Assembly: GCF_900091415.1 (NCBI RefSeq)
Contig: NZ_FMHU01000002.1
Coordinates: 1,178,001 to 1,242,000, forward strand
Direction: 5' to 3'
Length of the DNA stretch: 64,000 bases
Origin: Micromonospora inyonensis
GTDB taxonomy: Bacteria > Actinomycetota > Actinomycetes > Mycobacteriales > Micromonosporaceae
Below, piece by piece: positions 16,516-25,065 of the stretch (the first letter of the stretch is position 1; each line of letters starts with the position of its first letter). A model generated the notes under the pieces. That model worked only from the letters and a program-made list of their open reading frames with translations. It had not been told where the DNA came from and searched no databases. The position numbers and the translations under genes were made by a program.

Positions 16516-17574
16516 TCACGGCACGGGCGGTGCGGAGCGCGTGGGGTCGTCGGCGACCCTGACGATGAGCTTCCCGAAATTCTTTCCCTTCAGAAGGCCG
16601 AAGAAGGCTTCGGGGGCGTTCTCGATCCCGTCGACGAAGTCCTCCCGATACCTGATCCGACCGTTCGAAAGCCACGCCGCCATGTCGCGCTGGAAGGCGG
16701 AGTAGTGGGTCGAGATGAAGTCCCGCTGGGTGAAGCCACGGACGACGAGTCGCTTGATGTTGATCGCGCTCATCAACTGCGGGAGCCGGTCGGGTCCAGG
16801 CGGCGCGGACGCCTCGTTGTACTGCGAGATCAGACCGCAGACGGGCACCCGTGCGAAATCGTTGAGGTGATCGAAGACGGCGTCCCACACAGCGCCGCCG
16901 ACATTCTCGAAGTAGATGTCGATCCCGTCCGGAACGGCCTCGCTCAGCTCGTTCTTGAAGGTGGGTGAACGGTGGTCGAGCGCGACGTCGAATCCCAGCT
17001 CGCGCAGCCACGCCACCTTGCTGGCGCCGCCCGCGATGCCGACGGTCCGCGCCCCCTGGATCTTGGCGATCTGGCCGACGGCGGACCCCACGGCCCCCGT
17101 GGCGGCCGCCACCACGAGCGTCTCGCCCGCGACGACGCGCCCGATCTCGGTGAGCCCGACGTAGGCGGCGAAACCGGGCATGCCGAGCACCCCGAGCGCG
17201 GTTGAGATAGGCGCCTTGGCCGGGTCGACCCTGCGCAGGTGCTCACTGTCCTGTACGGCATGGGTCTGCCAGCCGGAGTGCGCGAGGACGATGTCGCCGG
17301 GGCTGAAGGAGGGCGACGCCGACTCGAGGACCTCGCAGACGGTACCGCCCTCCATCACCTCGCCGACCTCCACCGGCTTGGCGTAGGAGCGCGATGCGTT
17401 CATCCGGCCACGCATGTACGGGTCGAGCGAGAGGTAGATCGTCCGCAGCAGCACCTGGCCGTTGCCGATGGCCGGGAGCTCGCGCGTCTCGAGACGAAGG
17501 TTCGAGCGGACGGCCTCACCGACGGGTCGGGAGGCGAGGACGACGGCACGGGACTGGGTCACACGGGGCACCAT
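16516..17574 (-). CDS. CurA/LTB4DH-type NADP-dependent ene-reductase
   Basis: Zinc-free medium-chain reductase (352 aa) that reduces activated C=C bonds with NADPH. Family marks: LSLDPYMRGRMN (about residues 45-56), the Rossmann glycine stretch AAATGAVGSAVGQIAK (about 150-165), YFENVGG (about 225) and a C-terminal NFGKLIVRV. ATG 17574 gives the normal length and N terminus; the longer in-frame upstream extension is not family-like. It is divergent from hutH across a 200-bp promoter region with a conserved element, so a role on an unsaturated acid made by HutH (a urocanate-like compound) is possible. That link is inference; these reductases are broad in substrate. Confidence 0.9.
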   Translation of the reverse strand: MVPRVTQSRAVVLASRPVGEAVRSNLRLETRELPAIGNGQVLLRTIYLSLDPYMRGRMNASRSYAKPVEVGEVMEGGTVCEVLESASPSFSPGDIVLAHSGWQTHAVQDSEHLRRVDPAKAPISTALGVLGMPGFAAYVGLTEIGRVVAGETLVVAAATGAVGSAVGQIAKIQGARTVGIAGGASKVAWLRELGFDVALDHRSPTFKNELSEAVPDGIDIYFENVGGAVWDAVFDHLNDFARVPVCGLISQYNEASAPPGPDRLPQLMSAINIKRLVVRGFTQRDFISTHYSAFQRDMAAWLSNGRIRYREDFVDGIENAPEAFFGLLKGKNFGKLIVRVADDPTRSAPPVP

Positions 17575-17583
17575 AACTGGAGG

Positions 17584-17616
17584 TTGCCCCCACTGCATAG
17601 AGCGGGATACGGTGCC
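17584..17616 (+). promoter_or_regulatory. conserved island element, copy 1 (upstream of hutH)
   Basis: TTGCC, 4 bp, then the 24-bp block CTGCATAGAGCG/GGATACGGTGCC. It matches 19 of 24 positions of the copy upstream of the ABC-importer gene at 19.9 kb. It lies between hutH and the divergent reductase. Probably a shared operator or promoter. Confidence 0.65.
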
Positions 17617-17774
17617 CCGGCCAGATGAATGCTTTTCTACAGCCAGGGGCAAGGTCCTCGCTCGACGTCGAGGGCGCCAGCCGCTGGGCGACCGGTCGCT
17701 GCCGTCGCCCCCGTCGCTGGGTCGACCATCGGATGCGAGCCTCAAGAGATCAGCTAACAGGAGGATTGATCATC

Positions 17775-19304
17775 GTGAGCACCATCACGATCACCGGCGA
17801 GCATGTGAGCCTCGAGACGCTTCGTCCTGTCTTCCGGGGCCCTGTCCAGGTGGCGCTCGCCCCGCAGGCAGTGGAGAACCTGCGACGCGCGAACCAGGTG
17901 ATTCTGGACGCGATCAGCCGGGCAGACGTGGTCTACGGGGTGAACACCGGCTTCGGGAAGCTGGCGGACCGACGGATCTCGCCGTCCGACCTCGTGGAGC
18001 TGCAACGCCGGTCGGTGCTGTCGCACATGGTCGGGGTGGGTGACCCGCTTCCCGACGACACGGTCCGCGCCATCATGGTCATCAAGCTCATCGGTCTTGC
18101 GCGCGGGCACTCCGGAATCCGCGTCGAGACCGCGGAGATGCTCGTGAACATGATCAACGCGGACGTGCTGCCGGTCATCCCCACGCAGGGCTCCGTCGGG
18201 GCCTCGGGAGACCTGGCGCCGCTGGCGCACCTCGCCGGCGCACTCATGGGAGAGGGCAGCGTTCGGATCGGCGGCGTCACGTACAACGCCGCAGAGGGTC
18301 TCGCGAAGGCGGGCATGGCTCCCGTCGAACTGGGCCCCAAGGAGGCGGTGGCCCTCCTGAACGGAGTCCAGGCATCCACCGCCATCGCCCTGCGCGGGCT
18401 GTTCGGCGCCGAGGCCGTGTTCAACGCCGGCCTGGCCGCCGGTGCGCTGACGCTGGAGGCGACGGCGGGCCGACAGGTCGCTCTCGACGACCGCATCCAG
18501 CAGATCCGCGGGCACGCTGGCCAGATTCGGGTCGCCGGCCTCCTGCGGCGCCTGGTCGCCGACAGCGCGGTCCTCGACGTGGAGTTCGAGGGACGTCGGC
18601 TCCAGGACCCCTACTGCCTGCGCTGCCAGCCCCAGGTCATGGGGGCAGCGCTGGATCTCCTGACGTTCGCCGCGCACACGATCCAGCAGGAAGTCAACGC
18701 GGTCTCCGACAACCCGCTGATGTTCCCCGACGACGATGTCGTCCTGTCGGGCGGGAACTTCCATGGCCAGCCCATCGCTTACGCGGCGGACATCATCGCC
18801 ATGGCGGTCTGTGAGATCGGGTCGATCTCCGAACGCCGCCAGGCAATGCTCATGGATGCCTCCATGAGCGGGCTGGCGCCGTTCCTGGTTGGCAACGCCG
18901 GCCTGAACTCAGGGTTCATCATGGCCCAGGTCACCAGTGCCGCGCTCGTCGCGGAGAACCGCGCCAAGGCGACTCCGAACAGCGTCGACAGCATTCCGAC
19001 CTCCGCCGGCCAAGAGGACCACGTCAGCATGGCGACGCATGCTTCCGTGCGCCTTGGACCCATGGTCCGCAACGCGGCGTACGTCGTCGCGATCGAGCTG
19101 CTGTGTGCTGCCCAGGGCCTGGACCTGAGGAACGGCGGGACCGCAGCGCCGGCGAATCGCCCCACCTACGACCTTGTCCGTTCCAAGGCCGAGTTCCTCG
19201 AGGACGACCGGATCATGGCGGGTGAGATGGAGGCCGTCGCCGCGGAAGTCCTCGACGGGGTGTTCACCGGGATCGTCGGTGGTGCGCTGGAGGGTATCGC
19301 CTGA
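17775..19304 (+). CDS. hutH: histidine ammonia-lyase (HAL-type MIO lyase)
   Basis: Removes ammonia from histidine (or a close relative) to give urocanate. The MIO-forming Ala-Ser-Gly is in GSVGASGDLAPL (about residue 142). The substrate-selectivity pair is Ser-His in SVLSHMVGVG, the histidine-type signature rather than the Phe or Tyr lyase type. YGVNTGFGKL and the C-terminal QEDHVSM with its Glu are also present. Length 509 aa is normal. GTG 17775 is chosen because AGGAGG lies 10 bp upstream. A strong terminator follows. The gene is monocistronic and shares an upstream 24-bp element with the ABC importer. No urocanase is present in the window to use its product. Confidence 0.92.
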   Translation: MSTITITGEHVSLETLRPVFRGPVQVALAPQAVENLRRANQVILDAISRADVVYGVNTGFGKLADRRISPSDLVELQRRSVLSHMVGVGDPLPDDTVRAIMVIKLIGLARGHSGIRVETAEMLVNMINADVLPVIPTQGSVGASGDLAPLAHLAGALMGEGSVRIGGVTYNAAEGLAKAGMAPVELGPKEAVALLNGVQASTAIALRGLFGAEAVFNAGLAAGALTLEATAGRQVALDDRIQQIRGHAGQIRVAGLLRRLVADSAVLDVEFEGRRLQDPYCLRCQPQVMGAALDLLTFAAHTIQQEVNAVSDNPLMFPDDDVVLSGGNFHGQPIAYAADIIAMAVCEIGSISERRQAMLMDASMSGLAPFLVGNAGLNSGFIMAQVTSAALVAENRAKATPNSVDSIPTSAGQEDHVSMATHASVRLGPMVRNAAYVVAIELLCAAQGLDLRNGGTAAPANRPTYDLVRSKAEFLEDDRIMAGEMEAVAAEVLDGVFTGIVGGALEGIA

Positions 19305-19346
19305 CCGACGGCTCTCCGCTCCTGCCGCATGACGTGTGTATTGCCA

Positions 19347-19373
19347 GGGGGTGGGCACAACGCGCCCACCCCC
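19347..19373 (+). terminator. strong terminator after hutH
   Basis: GGGGGTGGGC, loop ACAACGC, GCCCACCCCC: perfect 10-bp stem 42 bp past the hutH stop, followed by TTCACGTCCTTTTT. Confidence 0.85.
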
Positions 19374-19877
19374 TTCACGTCCTTTTTGAGCGATGCTCCT
19401 GGGCCCTGGTCGCCCTCGGCCAGCCCAACGCGCCTCTCCACGACCCACCTGCGGGGGAGAGGCAGAACCGGGATGAGGTCGATGCTGTCGATTCGACCCG
19501 TCACCGGCCCGGCGAAGCTCGTCGTGGATTGCGTCGCGTGTCTCGTTCTTGCGCCCCGCCGTGAACCAGCGATCCGCCGCATTCTGCGGTGCAGTATTGC
19601 GCGGAATTCGCCGCCGAGGGAATCGGCCGGACGCACATAGGGCTCGAGTCGGCCCACATCGCGTCGGTCGCTTGCGAGAGACTTGGCGGGCATCGTCCCC
19701 GCCGTGCCCGGATGACACCCATCGCACAACCTGACGGGATGATCCCGTTTGTCGAGCATCTCGCATCGACACGTTCCACCGTTACGCCATGCGCGCGATC
19801 CGCTACCCAACGAACGCCCGAAGGGCGCCTTGAAGGCGGTTGTGTTACGTCTCCGATACGTCCTCAGATCGCATGCG
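19374..19877. other. 500-bp stretch without a recognisable gene
   Basis: Several overlapping open frames exist but none has family features or a convincing start. One plus-strand frame (about 19590-19700, YCAEFAAEGIGRTHIGLES) has coding-like composition and could be a relic of a lost gene. Nothing can be named. Confidence 0.4.
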
Positions 19878-19886
19878 GGAGGGGGG

Positions 19887-19918
19887 TTGCCGTGCTGCAT
19901 GGAAGGGGATACCGTTCC
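19887..19918 (+). promoter_or_regulatory. conserved island element, copy 2 (upstream of ABC importer)
   Basis: TTGCC, 3 bp, then CTGCATGGAAGG/GGATACCGTTCC, 56 bp before the binding-protein ATG. It matches the hutH copy at 19 of 24 positions, and weaker similarity continues downstream (CCAG...TGAAT...CTTT). Candidate site of the RpiR protein or a common promoter. Confidence 0.65.
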
Positions 19919-19974
19919 GCCAGCACTGAATGAATTCTTTCACGTTGAGTCTCGAGTCCCCCAAGGAGCCAACG

Positions 19975-20910
19975 ATGCCGAGAAGCCGTGTAGTGACCGC
20001 CACCCTCTCCCTCCTTGCCGCCACCGCGATCCTCGTGAGCGGATGCGGGACGGAGGCCGACACGTCGAAGGACAGCGCTCTGCTCGTCCCGGAACTGAAT
20101 GAACTGCTGCCGCAGAAGGTGCGCGACGCGGGCGTCTTCACCGTGGCCACCGATCCGCAGTACCCGCCGTGCGACTTCACCAACGACTCCGGGAAGATCG
20201 ATGGCTTCAACCACGACATCCTGATGGCGATGGCGCCGCGACTCGGCGTCGAAATCCGCCAGGAGGCCATCGCCTTCGACGGCCTGCTTCCCGGAGTTCA
20301 GAGCGGTCGGTTCGATGCCGCGATGGAGTGCATCACGGACAACGTGGAGCGCCAGAAGACGGTGAAGTTCGTCGACTACGCCTACGCCACCAAGAGTGTC
20401 ATCACGACCTCCGAGAACAAGCGCGGCATCACGGAGAATCCCCTGACCGCGTGTGGGTTGAAGGCAGGCGTCCAGACCGGCACCGAGTTCGTCCAGGACG
20501 CGGAGCTGTTCTCGAAGAACTGCGAGTCGGAGGGCAAGGCTCCGCTGCAGATCACCAACTTCCCGACCGCCGGCGACCAGAACACCGCACTGCAGTCCGG
20601 CCGGATCGACTTCGCCTTCACCAACACCGCGACCGGGGTGTGGCAGGCAAAGGCCAGCAACGGCCAATTCAAGATCATTCCGAGTCCGCTCCTGTCGCGC
20701 ACCTACGTCGGCATCGTGGTGGGCCTTCAGTCCGACGACACCGCCAAGGCCCTGCTCGGCGCACTCGAGGCGATCATCAAGGACGGCACCTACGACAAGA
20801 TCATGGCGGAGTGGGACCTCAAGGACATCGCGTTGGACAAGCCCGGCATCAACCTGGCGACCGAGCGTCCCCTCGACGTGCCGAAGGTCTGCGGGTCGTG
20901 CGGCTCCTGA
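19975..20910 (+). CDS. amino-acid ABC importer, substrate-binding lipoprotein
   Basis: Family 3 periplasmic-type binding protein (311 aa) anchored as a lipoprotein: basic N terminus, hydrophobic stretch and lipobox LVSGC at about residue 22. Domain features: VATDPQYPPCDF (about 58-69), IDGFNHDILMAMAPRLGVE, FDGLLPGVQSGRFDAAMECI and FVDYAYATKS. ATG 19975 has AAGGAG 6 bp upstream; the longer frame upstream is leader. It is separated from its permease gene by 311 bp with a strong hairpin, which could give a higher protein level for the binding protein. The expected ligand is a polar amino acid; the neighbourhood points to histidine or a relative. Confidence 0.9.
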   Translation: MPRSRVVTATLSLLAATAILVSGCGTEADTSKDSALLVPELNELLPQKVRDAGVFTVATDPQYPPCDFTNDSGKIDGFNHDILMAMAPRLGVEIRQEAIAFDGLLPGVQSGRFDAAMECITDNVERQKTVKFVDYAYATKSVITTSENKRGITENPLTACGLKAGVQTGTEFVQDAELFSKNCESEGKAPLQITNFPTAGDQNTALQSGRIDFAFTNTATGVWQAKASNGQFKIIPSPLLSRTYVGIVVGLQSDDTAKALLGALEAIIKDGTYDKIMAEWDLKDIALDKPGINLATERPLDVPKVCGSCGS

Positions 20911-21040
20911 CCTAGGGAACGCGCCGATATCAGCGTCGACGTCACCCCGGCGGGCCGCGTCGAGAATGGCCTCGATCAGCTCGTCGCCCCGAGCTTCTCG
21001 ACAACCGCAAGGGGCATCGCCACGGTATCGAGAGCCGCCA

Positions 21041-21080
21041 GGGTTCGGTGCGGAACGGACATCCACACCGCACCGAACCC
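21041..21080 (+). terminator. 13-bp hairpin between binding-protein and permease genes
   Basis: GGGTTCGGTGCGG (21041-21053) and CCGCACCGAACCC (21068-21080) pair perfectly around a 14-nt loop. There is no T run, so it is more likely an attenuator or 3'-stabilising structure than a full stop. Nothing else recognisable lies in 20911-21221. Confidence 0.7.
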
Positions 21081-21221
21081 TGCGGTTCGGACCGACTCGA
21101 GCGCGCAAGCCCGGCCATCCACGCTGACCGCCTGTCGTGAGCACACGAGGAGCGTCGGCCTCGGACATCAACCAGGCCTCTCGGATCACCGCCAGCGAGA
21201 AACAAGAGAAGGTGCAACGTC

Positions 21222-22106
21222 GTGACACAACCGGCAGCCGATGTCGTAGTGCGAGATCCTTTCGCGAAACCCCGGCCACGCAGACACCCGAGCCACTGGA
21301 TCAGTGGGCTCGTCGCGGCTGCGATCCTGGGCTTCCTCGTCTACGGACTCGTGAACAACGAGAACCTGGAATGGGATGTCGTAGGCGATTACCTCTTCGC
21401 CGATCCCATCCTGGAGGGCTTGTGGATGACCATCAAGCTCTCGCTGCTCTCCCAGTTCATCGCTGTGCTGATCGGTTGCCTGCTCGCCCTCCTCGGCGAG
21501 TCCCGGAACCCCGTCTTCCGCACCTTCGTCAAGGCGTATGTCGGGTTGTTCCGAGGGCTACCCCTGCTTGTTCTCCTTCTGATCTGCTTCAACGCCGCAC
21601 TCTTCGTTCCGCGGATCGGCCTCGGCGGTGCCAGTTGGGAGACGAACACCCTCATCACCGGGTTCACAGCCGCCATCATCGGCCTGTCCCTGCACGAGGG
21701 TGCCTTCATGGTCGAGATCATCCGAGCGGGCTTCATGTCGGTTCCTCCGGGCCAGCGTGAGGCGGCCCAGGTCCTGGGAATGAAGCGCGGTCTCACCATG
21801 CGGACCATCGTCATTCCACAGGCGATCCGGGTCATCATTCCGCCGACGGGCAATCAGTTCATCAGCCTCCTCAAGGCGAGCTCGCTCGTCGCCGTCATCG
21901 GTGGAGGCGACCTCCTCACCCGCGCCCAGCAGATCTACGGCTCCAACTTCAAGGTCATCCCGCTCCTCATGGTGGTCAGTTTCTGGTATCTGACCATCGT
22001 CATGCTGGCGACCCTGGGCCAGCACTTCCTCGAGAGGAAGTACTCCCTGTCCGCAGGACCGCAGCGGAAACTCATGAAACCTCGAGTCGCGGAGGCGTCG
22101 AAGTGA
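21222..22106 (+). CDS. amino-acid ABC importer, permease
   Basis: Inner-membrane permease (294 aa) of the HisM/GlnP type. A cytosolic N terminus of about 30 residues is followed by helices from about residue 31, and the permease core starts at [17 protein letters not shown]. The EAA-like loop that contacts the ATPase is [20 protein letters not shown] (about 180-199). GTG 21222 follows GAGAAGG. The stop overlaps the ATPase start (GTGA), so the two are translationally coupled. Only one permease is present, so it would act as a homodimer. Confidence 0.9.
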   Translation: MTQPAADVVVRDPFAKPRPRRHPSHWISGLVAAAILGFLVYGLVNNENLEWDVVGDYLFADPILEGLWMTIKLSLLSQFIAVLIGCLLALLGESRNPVFRTFVKAYVGLFRGLPLLVLLLICFNAALFVPRIGLGGASWETNTLITGFTAAIIGLSLHEGAFMVEIIRAGFMSVPPGQREAAQVLGMKRGLTMRTIVIPQAIRVIIPPTGNQFISLLKASSLVAVIGGGDLLTRAQQIYGSNFKVIPLLMVVSFWYLTIVMLATLGQHFLERKYSLSAGPQRKLMKPRVAEASK

Positions 22107-22870
22107 ACCAGCAGCCACTTGTGACCATCCGGGACGTGCGGAAGAGTTTCGGCGAGGTAGAGGTCCTCAAGGGCATCGACCTCGACGTCATGCACGGAGA
22201 GGTGTTGTGTCTGATCGGCCCGTCGGGCTCAGGGAAGAGTACGCTGCTTCGTTGCGTGAACGTCCTCGAACAGATCGACGGCGGCTACATCCAGGTCGAG
22301 AACGACTTCGCGGGTGCGACGGTCAGGAACGGCGAGCTCCACGAGCCCAGCGAGGCCGAGCTCGCGAGGTACCGCCAGCGCATCGGCATGGTGTTCCAGC
22401 ACTTCAACCTCTTCGCCCACCTGACCGCGCTCGAGAACGTGACCATCGGACTCGTCAAGGTCCGGGGATTCGCCAAGAGCGAGGCGGTCGCCCGCGCGCG
22501 GGCGTCCTTGTCCGACGTCGGGCTGGAGCACCTGGAGAACTCGTACCCGCGCCACCTCTCCGGTGGGCAGCAGCAACGTGTCGCCATCGCCCGCGCGCTG
22601 GCCATGGAGCCGAGGCTCATGCTGTTCGACGAGCCGACGAGCGCCCTGGATCCCGAGCTCGTCGGGGAGGTGCTGTCGGTGATGCGTCGCGTGGCCGAGC
22701 GGGGGATGACCATGATCGTGGTGACCCACGAGATGCGGTTCGCGCGGGACGTCGCCGATCGCGTCGCCTTCATGGACCAGGGACGGATCGCCGAGATCGA
22801 CGACGCCAAGAAGCTGATCGACTCGCCGACCTCCGAACGCACGAAGAACTTCCTCAACCACGTGAAGTGA
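22103..22870 (+). CDS. amino-acid ABC importer, ATPase
   Basis: GlnQ/HisP-type ATPase (255 aa). Walker [10 protein letters not shown] (about residues 38-46), Q-loop MVFQHFNLF, signature [14 protein letters not shown] (about 152-165), Walker [13 protein letters not shown] (about 170-181) and the H-loop VVTHEM are all intact. A 10-residue insertion after the first helix ([19 protein letters not shown] region) is common in this subfamily. It is coupled to the permease and followed 6 bp later by a hydrolase gene. Confidence 0.93.
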   Translation: MNQQPLVTIRDVRKSFGEVEVLKGIDLDVMHGEVLCLIGPSGSGKSTLLRCVNVLEQIDGGYIQVENDFAGATVRNGELHEPSEAELARYRQRIGMVFQHFNLFAHLTALENVTIGLVKVRGFAKSEAVARARASLSDVGLEHLENSYPRHLSGGQQQRVAIARALAMEPRLMLFDEPTSALDPELVGEVLSVMRRVAERGMTMIVVTHEMRFARDVADRVAFMDQGRIAEIDDAKKLIDSPTSERTKNFLNHVK

Positions 22871-22876
22871 GAGGTC

Positions 22877-23650
22877 ATGGTCAAGCTGCAGATCGCGTTC
22901 GGTGAGCCACGCGGCGCCACGGATGCTCCATACCTGGTCCTCGGCCACTCCCTGGGTACGTCATCCGACCTCTGGGCCGACGCGGCCCCGGTGCTCGCGC
23001 CGCACTTCCGTGTCATCACCTGGGACCTTCCCGGGCACGGCGCATCGCCCGCCGCCGAGGGTGCGTTCACGATCAGCGACCTGTCCGACGCGGTGGTCGG
23101 TCAGCTCGATGCGCGGGGGGTCTCCACGTTCTCGTACGCGGGCGTCTCCATCGGTGGCACCGTGGGGTTGGACCTGGCCGTCCGTCATGCCGAGCGCGTC
23201 GACGGCGTCGTGGTCATCTCCGCTGGTGTCGATGTCGACGCGCCAGCGGCCTGGGCCGAGCGCGCGGCGCTGGTGCGTTCGAAAGGGACCGAAGCGCTGG
23301 CTGCGGGATCGCTGCAGCGCTGGTTCGCGCCGGTGACCCGGGAGCACCGCGGTGACCGAGCGGCGTCGATGGTCGAGGCACTCCGTCTCACCGACGACCG
23401 CAGTTATGCCTGGGCGTGCGAGGCTCTCGCCGCGTACGACGTCTCCGCCGACCTGCCACGGACGGACGTCCGCGCTCTCGCGTTGTGGGGCGAGTACGAC
23501 CAGCTCGTCCCCGAGCGCAAGTCGGCGGAGCTCGCTCGAATGCTGTCGAACGGGTCTGTCCAGTGCGTTCCCGGTGCGGCGCATGCCGCACCCCTCGAGC
23601 AGCCCACGACCGTGTCGGGCCTGCTGGTCGACTTCTTCCGTGGTCGGTGA
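22877..23650 (+). CDS. alpha/beta hydrolase, 3-oxoadipate enol-lactonase-like
   Basis: A 257-aa hydrolase of the PcaD-like group. Motifs: LGHSLGTSSDLW (oxyanion region), DLPGHGAS, nucleophile elbow GVSIGGTVG (Ser about residue 94), acid Asp in WGEYDQLVP and base His in GAAHAAPLEQP. It starts 6 bp after the ABC ATPase, so it is in the import operon. An enol-lactonase or esterase role on the imported or ring-opened compound is possible; such an enzyme is not part of any standard histidine pathway. Confidence 0.88.
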   Translation: MVKLQIAFGEPRGATDAPYLVLGHSLGTSSDLWADAAPVLAPHFRVITWDLPGHGASPAAEGAFTISDLSDAVVGQLDARGVSTFSYAGVSIGGTVGLDLAVRHAERVDGVVVISAGVDVDAPAAWAERAALVRSKGTEALAAGSLQRWFAPVTREHRGDRAASMVEALRLTDDRSYAWACEALAAYDVSADLPRTDVRALALWGEYDQLVPERKSAELARMLSNGSVQCVPGAAHAAPLEQPTTVSGLLVDFFRGR

Positions 23651-23853
23651 CCTTCACCGCGAGTGACGGCCACGTTCGACGGCGGAGGACCGCACCGCCG
23701 ATGCCTCCTGACAAGCCCGATATGCCGGTGAGGACGTGTGTCCTCCGACAGAAACGACGTTGACAGAACCTATGTCCAGTACAGCCTTCCATCACCACAT
23801 CGCTATCGACCGACGGCGACCTACGACGCGCGTCGACGCAAGGAGTGGTCGCC

Positions 23854-25065
23854 GTGTCGGTTCGTGACAGATTGGCGGAGATCAGCCCGATCGGCCGGGA
23901 CAACGTCCGCGGTGGCTATTCGCGTCACCTGCTGGACCCGGCGGAGATGGTGCTTCGCGGCTGGTTCGAAAGCTCAGCAGAGGCACTGGGTCTCTCCGTC
24001 GAGGTGGACGGGAACGGGAACCTGTGGGCGTGGTGGGGTGAGTCCCGACGGGGAGCCGTCGCGACCGGCAGCCACCTGGACTCCGTGCCCGGCGGAGGTG
24101 CCTTGGACGGACCTCTCGGGGTGGTGAGCGCACTCGAGGCGGTCGCGATCCTCAAGGCCGAAGGCTGGCGTCCCACACGGCCGATCGCCGTGTGCGCGTT
24201 CGCGGAGGAAGAAGGATCCCGCTTCGGCATGCCCTGCCTGGGCTCTCGGCTGATGGTCGGGGAGATCACGCCGGAGGACACGCTCGCCCGGGTCGACCGC
24301 GATGGCGTCACCCTCGAAGAGGCCTGGCGGCAGGCGGGCCTGGAGGTCTCCACCATCGGCCCGGACCCGGACCGACTCGCCGGCATCGACATGTTCCTCG
24401 AACTTCATGTCGAGCAGGGCCTCGACCTGGAGAACCGCGGTCTCCCCCTCGCGGTGGGTTCGGCCATCATGGCGCACGGCAGGTGGCGGCTCTCGATCCT
24501 CGGGGAGGGTAACCATGCCGGGACCACGCCGATGCAGGGACGCCGCGATCCGGTGGTCGCGGTCTCGTCGGCCGCTCTGGCGGTCCGCGAGATCGCCATG
24601 GAGCGACCGGCCGCTCGTGGCACCGTCGGCCGCATCTCGGTCACCCCGAACGGCACGAACGTCATCGCCTCGCGTGTCGACGCCTGGCTCGACATCCGGG
24701 CGCATTCGGACTCGGAGGTGCGCGCGCAGTTGGACGCCACGGTTGCGCTCATCCAGAAGCGGGTCGCGGCCGAGGGCTGCGCTCTCCAGGTCCACGAGGA
24801 GTCGTTCTCGCCGTTGGTCCTGTTCGACGAGCCGCTCACGGCGAGGATCGCCGGCGTTCTCGGCGGTGTGCCGGCGATACCGACAGGCGCCGGCCACGAC
24901 GCAGGCGTCCTCTCCGCGTACGTCCCATCCGCGATGATCTTCGTCCGGAATCCGACCGGCATCTCGCACGCCCCGGAGGAGACCGCCCGCGAGGAGGACT
25001 GCGAGGCCGGAGCGCACGGGCTTGCCGACGTTCTCCGAGACCTCGCCGGCGGGGCCTCCCGATGA
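23854..25065 (+). CDS. AllC/HyuC-type M20 hydrolase, likely alternative N-formylglutamate deformylase
   Basis: Zinc-dependent amidohydrolase (403 aa) related to allantoate amidohydrolase and N-carbamoyl-amino-acid hydrolase. Metal-site blocks are present: GSHLDSVPGGGALDG (about residues 71-85), FAEEEGSRFG, ELHVEQGLDLE and GAGHDAGVLS. In actinobacterial hut clusters such proteins are thought to replace HutG, splitting N-formyl-L-glutamate to formate and glutamate; adjacency to hutF, which makes formylglutamate, supports this. GTG 23854 is preferred to GTG 23845 because AAGGAG is 8 bp before the former and overlaps the latter. It overlaps hutF by four bases. Confidence 0.88.
   Translation: MSVRDRLAEISPIGRDNVRGGYSRHLLDPAEMVLRGWFESSAEALGLSVEVDGNGNLWAWWGESRRGAVATGSHLDSVPGGGALDGPLGVVSALEAVAILKAEGWRPTRPIAVCAFAEEEGSRFGMPCLGSRLMVGEITPEDTLARVDRDGVTLEEAWRQAGLEVSTIGPDPDRLAGIDMFLELHVEQGLDLENRGLPLAVGSAIMAHGRWRLSILGEGNHAGTTPMQGRRDPVVAVSSAALAVREIAMERPAARGTVGRISVTPNGTNVIASRVDAWLDIRAHSDSEVRAQLDATVALIQKRVAAEGCALQVHEESFSPLVLFDEPLTARIAGVLGGVPAIPTGAGHDAGVLSAYVPSAMIFVRNPTGISHAPEETAREEDCEAGAHGLADVLRDLAGGASR

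Noticed and set aside
19341..19380. Strong hairpin after hutH as a riboswitch or attenuator
   Set aside because: Position just past the stop codon, perfect stem and following T-rich tract fit a plain terminator.
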